Part shown: one piece after another, positions 36,209 through 44,870 of the stretch
How positions within the stretch are numbered: position 1 is the first letter of the stretch
Layout: the number at the start of each line of letters is the position of its first letter
Source of the DNA: Paenarthrobacter nicotinovorans
Lineage (GTDB): Bacteria; Actinomycetota; Actinomycetes; Actinomycetales; Micrococcaceae
Length of the DNA stretch: 64,000 bases
NCBI RefSeq assembly: GCF_021919345.1
Contig: NZ_CP089293.1
Location: 1,798,001 to 1,862,000 of the forward strand
Reading direction: 5' to 3'
The notes under the pieces: model-generated
What the model was told of the DNA's origin: nothing
The model's database searches: none
Seen by the model: only the letters and a program-made list of their open reading frames with translations
Program-made: the position numbers and the translations under genes

Positions 36209-37186
36209 ATGACTGAATACCGACGCCTTGGCCATTCCGGACTGACCGTCTCAGCTGTAGGGCTGGGCTGCAACAACCTGGGGCGTGCCAATACGCCCAC
36301 GGAGTCCCAGGAAGGCACTGACGCAGTTGTCCACGCCGCCGTTGAAGCAGGGGTGACGTTCTTCGACGTCGCCGATGTCTACGGACGCGAGCCGGGGCTC
36401 AGCGAAACCATGCTGGGAAAGGCTCTGAAGGGCCGCCGGGACGATGTCGTGATCGGCACTAAGTTCGGCATGGACATGCGCGGGGTGAACGGCAATGACT
36501 TCGATGCCCGTGGTTCGCGGCGGTACATCGTCAAGGCCGTCGAAGCCTCCCTGCGCCGGCTGGACACTGACTGGATCGACCTTTACCAGTTCCACACGCC
36601 GGATCCCCGGACGCCGATTGAGGAAACCCTGGCTGCCCTGGATGACCTGGTCTCCAGCGGCAAAGTTCGTTACATCGGGCATTCCAACTTTGCCGGCTGG
36701 CAAATAGCGCAGGCCGAGTATGTGGGACGCGAATCAGGTGGTGTCCGCTTCATTTCCACGCAGAACCACTACAACCTGCTGGACCGCCGCGCCGAGCTCG
36801 AGGTCCTGCCCGCGGCACAGGCGTTCTCCCTGGGCGTGTTGCCGTACTTCCCCCTCGCCAACGGGCTGCTCACGGGAAAGTATTCGGCGGGCAAGGCGCC
36901 GGAGGGCTCCAGGCTGAGCCATACGCGGACCAACCTGGTGCACGACGCCGACTGGGAGCAGCTGGGCCGCTTCGGCCAGTTCGCCAAGGAGCGCGGCATC
37001 AGCGAGTTGCAGTTGGCTTTCTCCTGGCTCGCTGCCCAACCCGGAGTCAGCAGCGTTATCGCCGGTGCGACGCGGCCCGAACAGGTCCGCGAGAATGCTG
37101 AAGCGGTCTGCTGGGTACCAACCCAGGAAGACCGTGACGAGCTGGACGACATCTTCCCGAAGTCGCCCAAGGTGGCGCTCTTCTGA
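36209..37186 (+). CDS. Aldo/keto reductase
   Basis: A 325-residue NADPH-dependent aldo/keto reductase of the AKR11-13-like type. Catalytic residues are in place: Asp and Tyr in FDVADVYG (about 51-57), Lys in VIGTKFG (about 82), and His in LYQFHTPDP. The cofactor end (VIAGATRPEQVRENAEA) is intact. It reduces carbonyl compounds; the substrate is unknown. A long GC-rich hairpin follows, facing the fadB gene. Confidence 0.88.
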   Translation: MTEYRRLGHSGLTVSAVGLGCNNLGRANTPTESQEGTDAVVHAAVEAGVTFFDVADVYGREPGLSETMLGKALKGRRDDVVIGTKFGMDMRGVNGNDFDARGSRRYIVKAVEASLRRLDTDWIDLYQFHTPDPRTPIEETLAALDDLVSSGKVRYIGHSNFAGWQIAQAEYVGRESGGVRFISTQNHYNLLDRRAELEVLPAAQAFSLGVLPYFPLANGLLTGKYSAGKAPEGSRLSHTRTNLVHDADWEQLGRFGQFAKERGISELQLAFSWLAAQPGVSSVIAGATRPEQVRENAEAVCWVPTQEDRDELDDIFPKSPKVALF

Positions 37187-37200
37187 TCCGATACAGAACT

Positions 37201-37234
37201 GGCCGGCCCCGGAGCAACTGCTCCGGGGCCGGCC
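37201..37234. terminator. Bidirectional terminator between aldo/keto reductase and fadB
   Basis: Perfect 15-bp stem GGCCGGCCCCGGAGC with loop AACT (37201-37215, 37220-37234), between two converging genes, followed by TGTTCT. Confidence 0.75.
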
Positions 37235-37267
37235 TGTTCTACTGTTTGGCCTGTTCCACTCTTTGGA

Positions 37268-39412
37268 TTAGGCCGGTGCGGAAGCTACGCCAGGCGCCAG
37301 GAAGCGCTTGCCGTTGACCCGCTCGGAGGCACCCACCCGGTCCAGGTAAGGGGTGATGCCGCCCAGGAACATTGGCCATCCCGCACCCATGATGACGCAC
37401 AGGTCGATGTCCTCGGGGCCGGCCACGACGCCCTCTTCGAGCATGAGCCCGATTTCTTCGGCCAGGGCATCCTGAGTGCGGCGAAGCACTTCTTCCCCGG
37501 TGGAGGGGGTGTTGCCGAACGACATGATGGCCAGCGTCTCAGCGGGAATGACCGGTTTCCCATCGGATCCCGGGACCCACAAGGACTTCACGCCGTTGTC
37601 GATCAGTTTTTGCAGGTTCTGCGAAACCGGGAAGCGGTCCCCGAATGCCGTGTGCAAGGATTCCTGGACGTGCTGGGCCACCGGAAGCCCCACCATGGCG
37701 CTGAGGGTGAACGGGGACATGGGCAAGCCCATCGGACGCAGTGCGGTATCGGCAACCTCTGCCGGGGTTCCCTCGTCGAACGCTGCGATGACCTCGCCCA
37801 TGAGGCGAAGCAGGATACGGTTCACAACAAAGGCGGCCGCGTCCTTGACCAGCACTGCGGTCTTCTTTAGTCCCTTAGCCAGTTCGAAGGCTGTAGCGAG
37901 GACAGGGTCGTCGGTCTTCGGTGCCTTCACGATCTCAAGAAGGGGCATGACGGCCACCGGGTTGAAGAAGTGGAAGCCGACCAGGCGCTCCGGATGCTTC
38001 AGGTCTTCGGCCATGGCGGTCACGGACAGCGACGACGTATTGGTGGCCAAAATGCACTCCGGGGAGACAATTTCTTCCACCTCTGCGAAGACCTGCTTCT
38101 TGATATGCAGTTCTTCGAAGACGGCTTCAATCACGAAATCGGCGTCGGCAAAGGCTTCCTTGGAGACGGAGCCTGTGACCAGGGCCTTGGTCCTGTTCGC
38201 GGCGTCAGGCTTGATCCGCTTCTTCGCCAGCATTTTGTCCACCTCGGAGTGGACGTACGCTACTCCCTTGTCCACGCGCGCCTGGTCGATGTCCGTCATG
38301 ACCACGGGGACCTTCAGCTGCCGCGCGAACAGCAATGCCAACTGGCTGGCCATGAGGCCCGCACCCACGACGCCGATCTTGGTGACAGGACGTGCCAACT
38401 TGCGGTCCGGGGCTCCGGCCGGGCGCTTGGAACGCTTCTGCACCAGGTCCAGGAAGGCGTACACGGTGGAACGGAACTCATCGGTCTGCATGAGGCCGGC
38501 GAGGGTTTCGCATTCGAGCTCTGCCGACTCCTGCTGCGTCATGGTCCTGTTGGCTTCCATGACGTCCAGTACCTTGGCCGGTGCAGGCGAGGCGTTGGAG
38601 GTTTTGGCCTCATCGAAGGCACGTCCTGCCGCGACCGCAGCGGCCCAGCGGGCGGCCACCGCATCATCGCTTGCCTCAACGGCGTTCTTGCGCTCCGGCA
38701 CCTCTTCACCTGAGATGACGCGTGCAGCCCAGGCCAGGGACTGTTCCACGAAGTCGGCGGGCTCAAAGATGGCGTCGGCTATCCCCAGCTCGTAGGCCTG
38801 AGGCCCGGTGAGCGTCCTGTTGTTGCTCAGCGGGTTCTCGATCATCACCTTGACCGCATTCTCCGGCCCGATCAGGCGCGGGAGGATGTAGACGCCGCCC
38901 CATCCCGGGACCAGGCCGATGAAGGCTTCCGGAAGCGCCAGCGCGCCGGCACCCGTGGAGACGGTTCTGTACGTGGACTGGAGGGCGATCTCCAGGCCAC
39001 CGCCGAGGGCCAGGCCGTTGATGAACGCGAAACTCGGGACGCCGAGATCGGCCAAGGTTGCGTAGACGGCGTGCCCGAGCTGGGCCATCCAGAGACCGTG
39101 TTCGCGCTCCTTGAGGGTTTTCACGGCCGAGAGGTCGGCGCCGGCAACCAGGAAATACGGCTTGCCTGTGACACCGACCCCCACGATTTCGCCCCGCGAG
39201 GCCCGTTCTTTGAGACCGTCAAGGACGCTGCCGAGCTCTACCAGCGTGTTGGGGCCGAGGGTGGTGGGCTTGGAGTGGTCCAGGCCGTTGTCCAGGGTGA
39301 TGAGGGCGAAGGTGCCCACCCCGCCCGGGAGCTGGATGTCCTGGACATAGGAGTGTGTGACGACCTCGTCGGGAAACAGTGCGGCGAGCTTCTGGAATTC
39401 TGCGGCGCTCAT
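37268..39412 (-). CDS. fadB: Multifunctional beta-oxidation enzyme (enoyl-CoA hydratase / 3-hydroxyacyl-CoA dehydrogenase)
   Basis: A 714-residue FadB-type protein. Residues 15-200 are crotonase-like (FAFINGLALGGGLEIAL with the oxyanion hole, and LPEAFIGLVPGWGG), and residues 335-620 a 3-hydroxyacyl-CoA dehydrogenase with NAD site IGVVGAGLMASQLALLF and the His in VGFHFFNPV. It carries out two steps of fatty acid beta-oxidation; FadA does the thiolysis. It shares an ATGA overlap with the thiolase, forming fadA-fadB transcribed from the fadA side. Confidence 0.93.
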   Translation of the reverse strand: MSAAEFQKLAALFPDEVVTHSYVQDIQLPGGVGTFALITLDNGLDHSKPTTLGPNTLVELGSVLDGLKERASRGEIVGVGVTGKPYFLVAGADLSAVKTLKEREHGLWMAQLGHAVYATLADLGVPSFAFINGLALGGGLEIALQSTYRTVSTGAGALALPEAFIGLVPGWGGVYILPRLIGPENAVKVMIENPLSNNRTLTGPQAYELGIADAIFEPADFVEQSLAWAARVISGEEVPERKNAVEASDDAVAARWAAAVAAGRAFDEAKTSNASPAPAKVLDVMEANRTMTQQESAELECETLAGLMQTDEFRSTVYAFLDLVQKRSKRPAGAPDRKLARPVTKIGVVGAGLMASQLALLFARQLKVPVVMTDIDQARVDKGVAYVHSEVDKMLAKKRIKPDAANRTKALVTGSVSKEAFADADFVIEAVFEELHIKKQVFAEVEEIVSPECILATNTSSLSVTAMAEDLKHPERLVGFHFFNPVAVMPLLEIVKAPKTDDPVLATAFELAKGLKKTAVLVKDAAAFVVNRILLRLMGEVIAAFDEGTPAEVADTALRPMGLPMSPFTLSAMVGLPVAQHVQESLHTAFGDRFPVSQNLQKLIDNGVKSLWVPGSDGKPVIPAETLAIMSFGNTPSTGEEVLRRTQDALAEEIGLMLEEGVVAGPEDIDLCVIMGAGWPMFLGGITPYLDRVGASERVNGKRFLAPGVASAPA

Positions 39413-40689
39413 GCGGCGGCTCCTTCAGTGGGGGCGGTGGTTGCGGTCGTGACCGGCTCAGGGGTGGACGATGCGTAGTCGGCGTGGTGGGGGTTCTCCC
39501 AGATCACCGTTGCGCCCATTCCCAGGCCGATGCACATGGTGGTGATGCCGTAGCGGACGGACGGGTCCTCTTCGAACTGGCGCGCGAGCTGGTTCATCAG
39601 CCTGACGCCTGAGGAAGCCAGCGGATGTCCGACGGCGATCGCCCCGCCATAGCGGTTGACGCGCGGGTCGTCATCGGCAATCCCGAAGTGGTCCAGGAAG
39701 CTCAGTACCTGGACGGCGAATGCCTCGTTGATTTCGAACAGGCCGATGTCCTCGATGCCCAGCCCGGCGTTCTTCAGTGCCTTCTCGGTGGCTGGGACAG
39801 GGCCGATGCCCATGACTTCGGGCTCGACGCCGGCGAAAGCGTAGGATACGAGGCGCATTTTGACGGAAAGCCCGAGTTCCTCGGCGGCTTCCGCTGAGGC
39901 CAGGACGGCGGCCGTGGCCCCGTCGTTCAACCCTGCGGCATTTCCCGCAGTGACGCGGCCGTGTGCGCGGAACGGAGTGCGCAGTTCAGCCAGGTCCTCA
40001 ACGGTGGTGCCTGGACGCGGCGGTTCGTCCGTGGTGTGCAGCGCCCATCCCTGACCGGGTTTCATGGTGGCGACGGGCACGAGGTCTTGCTGGATCTGTT
40101 CGTTGCTGTAGGCGGCGGCCAGCTTGGCCTGCGAGGCTGCTGCGTAAGCGTCCGTCCGGTCCTTGGTGATCGCCGGGAAGCGGTCGTGCAGGTTTTCGGC
40201 GGTGTTGCCCATGTTCAAGGCTGCAGGGTCAACCAGTCGCTCGGACATGAAACGCGGGTTGGGATCAGCTCCCGCGCCCATGGGGTGGTTGCCCATGTGT
40301 TCCACGCCGCCTGCGATGACGACGTCGTAGGCGCCGAAGCCGATGCCGCTCGCCGTCGTCGTTACCGCGGTCATGGCACCTGCGCACATGCGGTCGATGG
40401 CGAAGCCTGGAACGGAACGGGGGAGGCCGGCCAGGAGGGCCGCCGTGCGGCCGATGGTCAGGCCTTGATCTCCGGTCTGGGTGGTGGCGGCGATGGCTAC
40501 TTCGTCGACGCGCTCCGCGGGAAGCGAGGGGTTTCGCCTCATGAGTTCGCGGATGCATTTCACTACCAGGTCATCGGCGCGGGTCCCGGCGTAGATACCC
40601 TTTTCGCCGGCTTTGCCAAAGGGCGTGCGGACACCGTCCACGAAGACGACGTCCCGGACGTTGCGCTGGGCAGTGCGTGATGGACTCAT
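39409..40689 (-). CDS. fadA: Acetyl-CoA acetyltransferase / 3-ketoacyl-CoA thiolase
   Basis: A 426-residue thiolase that cleaves 3-ketoacyl-CoA with CoA in the last step of beta-oxidation. The nucleophile Cys is in DRMCAGAMTAV (near 98), the His in AVGHPLASSG and the second Cys in CIGLGMGATV. It starts MSPSRTAQRNVRDVVFVDGVRTPFGKAG, after a good AGGAG site. It is first in the operon with fadB, under a promoter whose spacer holds a palindrome. Confidence 0.93.
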   Translation of the reverse strand: MSPSRTAQRNVRDVVFVDGVRTPFGKAGEKGIYAGTRADDLVVKCIRELMRRNPSLPAERVDEVAIAATTQTGDQGLTIGRTAALLAGLPRSVPGFAIDRMCAGAMTAVTTTASGIGFGAYDVVIAGGVEHMGNHPMGAGADPNPRFMSERLVDPAALNMGNTAENLHDRFPAITKDRTDAYAAASQAKLAAAYSNEQIQQDLVPVATMKPGQGWALHTTDEPPRPGTTVEDLAELRTPFRAHGRVTAGNAAGLNDGATAAVLASAEAAEELGLSVKMRLVSYAFAGVEPEVMGIGPVPATEKALKNAGLGIEDIGLFEINEAFAVQVLSFLDHFGIADDDPRVNRYGGAIAVGHPLASSGVRLMNQLARQFEEDPSVRYGITTMCIGLGMGATVIWENPHHADYASSTPEPVTTATTAPTEGAAA

Positions 40690-40755
40690 GTATTTACTCC
40701 TCGTTGAGACATGGCACCGTGTCCCGCGGGGCGGGGTCCGGTTGGCATTACTGCA

Positions 40756-40784
40756 ATGTTACTCATGGGTAACTTAGCGTGCAA
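40756..40784 (-). promoter_or_regulatory. fadAB promoter with operator palindrome
   Basis: On the minus strand TTGCAC (-35, 40779-40784), 17-base spacer and TAACAT (-10, 40756-40761). The palindrome GTTAC-N6-GTAAC (40758-40773) lies in the spacer and -10 box, so a bound repressor would block polymerase. Symmetry resembles sites of TetR-type beta-oxidation regulators; the regulator gene is not in the window. Confidence 0.6.
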
Positions 40785-40819
40785 GGCCATGGGCTTCTGC
40801 CCGCCGCATCCGGCACGCA

Positions 40820-40862
40820 AATGGCCCGCCGCCACGAACGTACGTTCGGGCAACGGGCCATT
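40820..40862 (-). terminator. Probable rnd terminator
   Basis: Nested hairpin: outer arms AATGGCCCG/CGGGCCATT (40820-40828, 40854-40862) and an inner 14-bp perfect palindrome at 40835-40848, just after the rnd stop codon and upstream of the fadA promoter. Confidence 0.5.
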
Positions 40863-40878
40863 GCGACGGCGGTGACCA

Positions 40879-42219
40879 CTAGGAGTCCTTGGACTGCTGT
40901 GCTTCGTTGGCCTTGGATTCCTTGGTTGGCAGCGGGCTCGGGTTTAAGCAGGCCTCGGTCAGGATGGGGGCGGCGATGGCGATTTGCCACTCCCTTGCGC
41001 CAAGCGTCCGAAGTTCCTGCGAAACGGTCTCCAGCGATACATCCGTTGGTGGCCGCCAGGCTATGCGCCTGAGGTAGTCCGGAGTCAGCAGGTTCTCCAC
41101 GGGCAAGTTGAGTTCGTCAGCCTTGGCTTGGAGGGCCGGCCTTGCCGTGGCCAGCCGCGCTGCTGCCTCCGGGTCCCGGTCTGCCCAGACCCGGGGAGGC
41201 GGCGGGGCATTTGTGGGCAGATGCAGCGGAGGAAGGTCCGTCATGGATCTGGCGTTCGTGATGCAGCGCAGCCATCGGGGAGCTTCCCGTTGCGCTGACC
41301 TGCCGTGGAACCCCTTTGTGGCCAGAAGCTGGGGGACTGTGGTTGGCATGGCCTTGGCGGCGGCCACCAGGGCTGAATCAGGGATGAGCCGGCCAGGTGC
41401 GACGTCGCGCTTGCGGGCCAGCTGGTCGCGTTCCTGCCACAGTTCCCGGACGGCTGCCAGCTGGCGGCGGTCACGGATCTGATGGAGACCGGAGGTCTTA
41501 CGCCATGGTTCGACCCTGGGTGCCGGGACACCTGCGGCGAGGATGCCGGCGAATTCCTGTTCGGCGTACTCCAGCTTGCCGTCGGCCTCCAGGAGTTCAA
41601 TAAGTTCTTCGCGCAGCTCGGCGAGGACTTCGACGTCGAGCGCTGCGTACCGCAACCAGGGTTCGGGCAGTGGCCGAGTCGACCAGTCAGCGGCAGAGTG
41701 TTCTTTGGCGAGACCGAAACCGAGAAGTTGTTCGATAACAGCCGCCAGGCCGACGCGGGGGAGCCCTGCGAGCCGCGCCGCGAGTTCAGTATCGAACAGC
41801 TTGTCCGGCCACATGCCGAGCTCGGACAGGCAAGGCAGGTCCTGGGTGGCGGCGTGAAGGATCCATTCCACCCCGCGCAGGGCGTCGTTGACGATGTCCA
41901 GGTTGTCGAACGGTTCGGGGTCGATGAGCCAGGTCCCGGCTCCTTCGCGACGGATCTGCACCAGGAAGGCTCGCTGGCCGTAGCGGAACCCGGAAGCCCG
42001 CTCGGCATCGACGCCGGCAGGTCCGGTGCCGGCTGCTATTGCGGCTGCGCATCGTTCAAGTCCGGCAGGTGTGTCGATGACCAGGGGTACGCCCTCGCGT
42101 GGGGTGTCGAGATCAATGACTTCAGGGACGTGGCTGTCAAAGCCGTCAACCTTGATGTGGGTGGTGGGATCAGCAACCGGATCGCCGGCTGTGGTGTTTT
42201 CCAGGTTTTCAGGGGTCAT
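40879..42219 (-). CDS. rnd: Ribonuclease D-type 3'-5' exonuclease with HRDC domain
   Basis: A 446-residue DEDD exonuclease for RNA 3'-end processing. The exonuclease motifs are GVDAERASGFRYG (Exo I, near 79), HAATQDLPCL (Exo II, near 142) and YAALDVEVLAELREEL (Exo III). An HRDC helical domain follows (WRKTSGLHQIRDRRQLAAVRELWQERDQLARK), then a second C-terminal helical part. It lies behind the DUF3000 gene on the same strand, 80 bases away, an arrangement common in Actinobacteria. The function in Arthrobacter is inferred from the fold. Confidence 0.87.
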   Translation of the reverse strand: MTPENLENTTAGDPVADPTTHIKVDGFDSHVPEVIDLDTPREGVPLVIDTPAGLERCAAAIAAGTGPAGVDAERASGFRYGQRAFLVQIRREGAGTWLIDPEPFDNLDIVNDALRGVEWILHAATQDLPCLSELGMWPDKLFDTELAARLAGLPRVGLAAVIEQLLGFGLAKEHSAADWSTRPLPEPWLRYAALDVEVLAELREELIELLEADGKLEYAEQEFAGILAAGVPAPRVEPWRKTSGLHQIRDRRQLAAVRELWQERDQLARKRDVAPGRLIPDSALVAAAKAMPTTVPQLLATKGFHGRSAQREAPRWLRCITNARSMTDLPPLHLPTNAPPPPRVWADRDPEAAARLATARPALQAKADELNLPVENLLTPDYLRRIAWRPPTDVSLETVSQELRTLGAREWQIAIAAPILTEACLNPSPLPTKESKANEAQQSKDS

Positions 42220-42299
42220 GGTGGCTTAAGCTTACCGATTTGTCGCGTATCGGGGCGCTTTTGCCTTCGCCAGCGCAGCGGTCACGGCGCGGGTGGCCG

Positions 42300-42956
42300 T
42301 CAATTGCGCCTCCTGTTGGCCAGGCCGGTGACCCCGGGTGGCAGTGGAGGCAGTCCGGCGAAAGTGCACACCATGTCGGACCAGGCTTCCAGATGCGATT
42401 GGACATCCGCGCCGTCAGGCGTCCAGGAGGCCCGGAGTTCTATGTCGATGGTGTCGGGCCGCTCAGCCAGGGTGCCGAAGCTTTCGGAAAGGATCCGGGT
42501 AGCAGTGCCGCCGGCAGCCCGGTAAGGGGCTGAACGGTGTTCCAGGGCTTCGACGAGCCACGTCCAGGCCACGGAACCGAGCATGGAGTCGTTGCCCATT
42601 TCCGCATCCATTTGGGCCCGGATATACGTGACGATCCTGAATTCGCCCTCCCACACGGCCGATCCGTCCGGATCGTAGAGCAGGATGAAGCGGCCTGTGG
42701 CCAGTTCGTCCTCGTCTTCGCTGGAGGGGCTTCCGGCCTGGCTCTTGGCAAAGGCCTTGGCTGCCGGTCCATGCACGGGAACCTGGCGGGTGGCGGCGGT
42801 GGGGCTGAAGACTTCAGCGCCCAAGGCCACTGCATAAGGGGCCAAACGTGCGGGGGCGGGGATCTCATCAAGCCGCAACTCGCTGCGGCACTGGGCTTTT
42901 CGTAGCGTTCCCAAGGCGAAGAGAAAGTCCTGGGGAACTTGTGCGAGGGCGTTCAC
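42300..42956 (-). CDS. DUF3000 family protein
   Basis: A 218-residue soluble protein matching actinobacterial DUF3000, the usual neighbour of RNase D. Core: FRIVTYIRAQMDAEMGNDSMLGSVAWTWLVEALEHRSAPYRAAGGTATRIL and IELRASWTP. An insertion of about 25 Ser/Glu/Asp-rich residues lies near 70-95. No catalytic motif is recognised. Conserved linkage with rnd suggests RNA metabolism, but this is not shown. Confidence 0.8.
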   Translation of the reverse strand: MNALAQVPQDFLFALGTLRKAQCRSELRLDEIPAPARLAPYAVALGAEVFSPTAATRQVPVHGPAAKAFAKSQAGSPSSEDEDELATGRFILLYDPDGSAVWEGEFRIVTYIRAQMDAEMGNDSMLGSVAWTWLVEALEHRSAPYRAAGGTATRILSESFGTLAERPDTIDIELRASWTPDGADVQSHLEAWSDMVCTFAGLPPLPPGVTGLANRRRN

Positions 42957-43027
42957 ACTCGCAGATTATGCGTCCGGGGCGGCGAACCTGTGCAGGCTCG
43001 CCGCCCCGGACGGCAGGCGTATCAGCG

Positions 43028-44134
43028 TTACGCCAGTTCCTGCTTGATCGCCGCAACGAAGGTGTCGATGTCTTCTTCGGTGGTGTCGAACGAGCACATC
43101 CAGCGGACCTCGCGCCGGGCGGCATCCCAATCGTAGAACGCGAAGGACTTCCGCAGGCGGTCGGCAGCGCCTTCCGGGAGGATGGCGAAGACGCCGTTGG
43201 ACTGCGTCGCCTGGGTGGGCTCGACGCCGTCGATCCCTTCAACGGCACTCCGCAGGCGGGTGGCCATGGCGTTGGCGTGAGCGGCGGACCGCAGCCACAG
43301 CCCGTCCTCCAGGAGTGCGATGAACTGGGCGGAGATGAAGCGCATCTTGGAAGCCAGCTGCATGTTCATCTTCCGCAGGAACTTCAGGCCGTCGGCGGCT
43401 TCAGGGTTGAGGGCCACCACCACTTCGCCGAAGAGCAGACCGTTCTTGGTCCCTCCGAATGAGAGGATGTCCACGCCGGCGTCGCGGGTAAATGCACGCA
43501 AGGGAACGTCCAGGTGGGCAGCGGCGTTTGCCAGCCGCGCGCCGTCCATGTGCAGCTTCATGCCCTTGGAGTGGGCGTGGTCGGCAATGGCGCGAACTTC
43601 TTCCGGCGTGTAGCAGGTGCCGAGTTCCGTTGTCTGCGTGATGGAAACAACCAGGGGTTGTGCACGGTGCTCGTCGCCCCAGCCCCAGGCTTCACGATCG
43701 ATGAGCTCCGGGGTGAGTTTTCCGTCCTCAGTGGGGACCTGCAGGAGCTTGATCCCGCCGATACGTTCCGGGGCCCCGTTCTCGTCCATGTTGATGTGTG
43801 CGGTGGAGGCGCAGATAACGGCCCCCCAGCGCGGCAGCAGCGACTGCAGCGACAGGACATTGGCGCCGGTGCCGTTGAAAACCGGGAAGGTCTCGATGCC
43901 TTCGCCGAACTGCTGCTCCAGGACGGCCTGCAGCCGGGCCGTGTATACGTCCTCGCCATAGGAAACCTGGTGTCCACCGTTGGCGGCCGCCAAGGCCGCA
44001 AGGATCTCCGGGTGCACGCCTGAGTAGTTGTCGGAAGCAAAACCCCTGACCGTGGGGTCGTGCAGCCGGCTGCCCTCGGAAATGTGGCCCGTGCTGGGCA
44101 TTGCCTCTGTTGTGCTCGTCACTTGTTCATTCAC
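43028..44134 (-). CDS. Threonine aldolase / beta-eliminating lyase family PLP enzyme
   Basis: A 368-residue fold-type I PLP enzyme of the low-specificity L-threonine aldolase type. Visible: RGFASDNYSGVHPEI near the N-terminus, VFNGTGANVLSLQSLL, the cofactor-stacking and Asp region KLHMDGARLANA, and the Lys in LSFGGTKNGLLFGEVV. It would cleave beta-hydroxy amino acids, but its place in an operon with an SDR and DUF6421 suggests a dedicated substrate. GTG start at 44134, ten bases after the SDR stop. Confidence 0.85.
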   Translation of the reverse strand: MNEQVTSTTEAMPSTGHISEGSRLHDPTVRGFASDNYSGVHPEILAALAAANGGHQVSYGEDVYTARLQAVLEQQFGEGIETFPVFNGTGANVLSLQSLLPRWGAVICASTAHINMDENGAPERIGGIKLLQVPTEDGKLTPELIDREAWGWGDEHRAQPLVVSITQTTELGTCYTPEEVRAIADHAHSKGMKLHMDGARLANAAAHLDVPLRAFTRDAGVDILSFGGTKNGLLFGEVVVALNPEAADGLKFLRKMNMQLASKMRFISAQFIALLEDGLWLRSAAHANAMATRLRSAVEGIDGVEPTQATQSNGVFAILPEGAADRLRKSFAFYDWDAARREVRWMCSFDTTEEDIDTFVAAIKQELA

Positions 44135-44144
44135 GCTTTCAAGT

Positions 44145-44870
44145 CTATTTGGCCAGCAGGATCCGCTGGCCGTTCAGGATGGAGGCAGGTTGATCGAAAA
44201 GGCCGACGGCGGCAGCGGCCAGTTCTTCGACGTCGGTATGTCCGGGGAACCGCCGTTCGGGATGTGCGCGCCTCATGGTTTCGTCCACGAGCGCCTTGAC
44301 CACGAACACCACGGCGGCACTGTGCTGTCCGCTGGCGTCTGTGTCGACGGACTGGGCGCGCTGGAAGCCATCAGCCACCGCAAGTGTCCAAGCTTCTGCA
44401 GCGGCCTTCGCAGCAGCGTAACTGGCTGCGGCCGCGGTTGGGCTGGATACCGCGGTTGACGACACCATGGCGAACCGGCCATGCGGCGACGCTTCGAGTT
44501 GGCTGTAGAACACCCTGGTCACATTCCGCAGCGTGGTAACCGCGCTGTGTTCCAGCGCCTCCCAATCAGCATCCGTCTGGTCTTCGATGCCCTTGGCCCC
44601 GCGCCAACCACCGACGAGGTGGATTACTCCGTCGACGCCCCCAAAGCCGCTGTCCGCGATCATCGAAGCCAGCCCACGAACGGATTCCAGGTCGCCGAGA
44701 TCGCACACGAGGGGAGTCACAGCGTCGCCGGCCTCCCGCGCGGCCGCCTCGATCCGGGTCTGGTCCGAACCAACAGTCAGGACCCGGTGGCCGGCAGTGG
44801 ACAAGGCCCGGGCGGCAGCGACGCCCGAAGCGCCGCTGCCGCCCGTTACCAAAACTGTCAGTGGGGACAT
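44145..44870 (-). CDS. SDR family oxidoreductase
   Basis: A 241-residue short-chain dehydrogenase. The nucleotide-binding glycine motif TGGSGASG is at residues 9-16, the catalytic Ser near 137, Tyr151 and Lys155 in YAAAK. D-L-G-D at 57-60 is where adenine binds. Substrate not known. Its ATG overlaps the DUF6421 stop by one base (TGATG), so it is translated with that gene, and the threonine aldolase-like gene follows closely. Confidence 0.85.
   Translation of the reverse strand: MSPLTVLVTGGSGASGVAAARALSTAGHRVLTVGSDQTRIEAAAREAGDAVTPLVCDLGDLESVRGLASMIADSGFGGVDGVIHLVGGWRGAKGIEDQTDADWEALEHSAVTTLRNVTRVFYSQLEASPHGRFAMVSSTAVSSPTAAAASYAAAKAAAEAWTLAVADGFQRAQSVDTDASGQHSAAVVFVVKALVDETMRRAHPERRFPGHTDVEELAAAAVGLFDQPASILNGQRILLAK

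Noticed and set aside
37201..37234. Long perfect inverted repeat as mobile element
   Set aside because: It is a single hairpin between converging stops; fits a bidirectional terminator.
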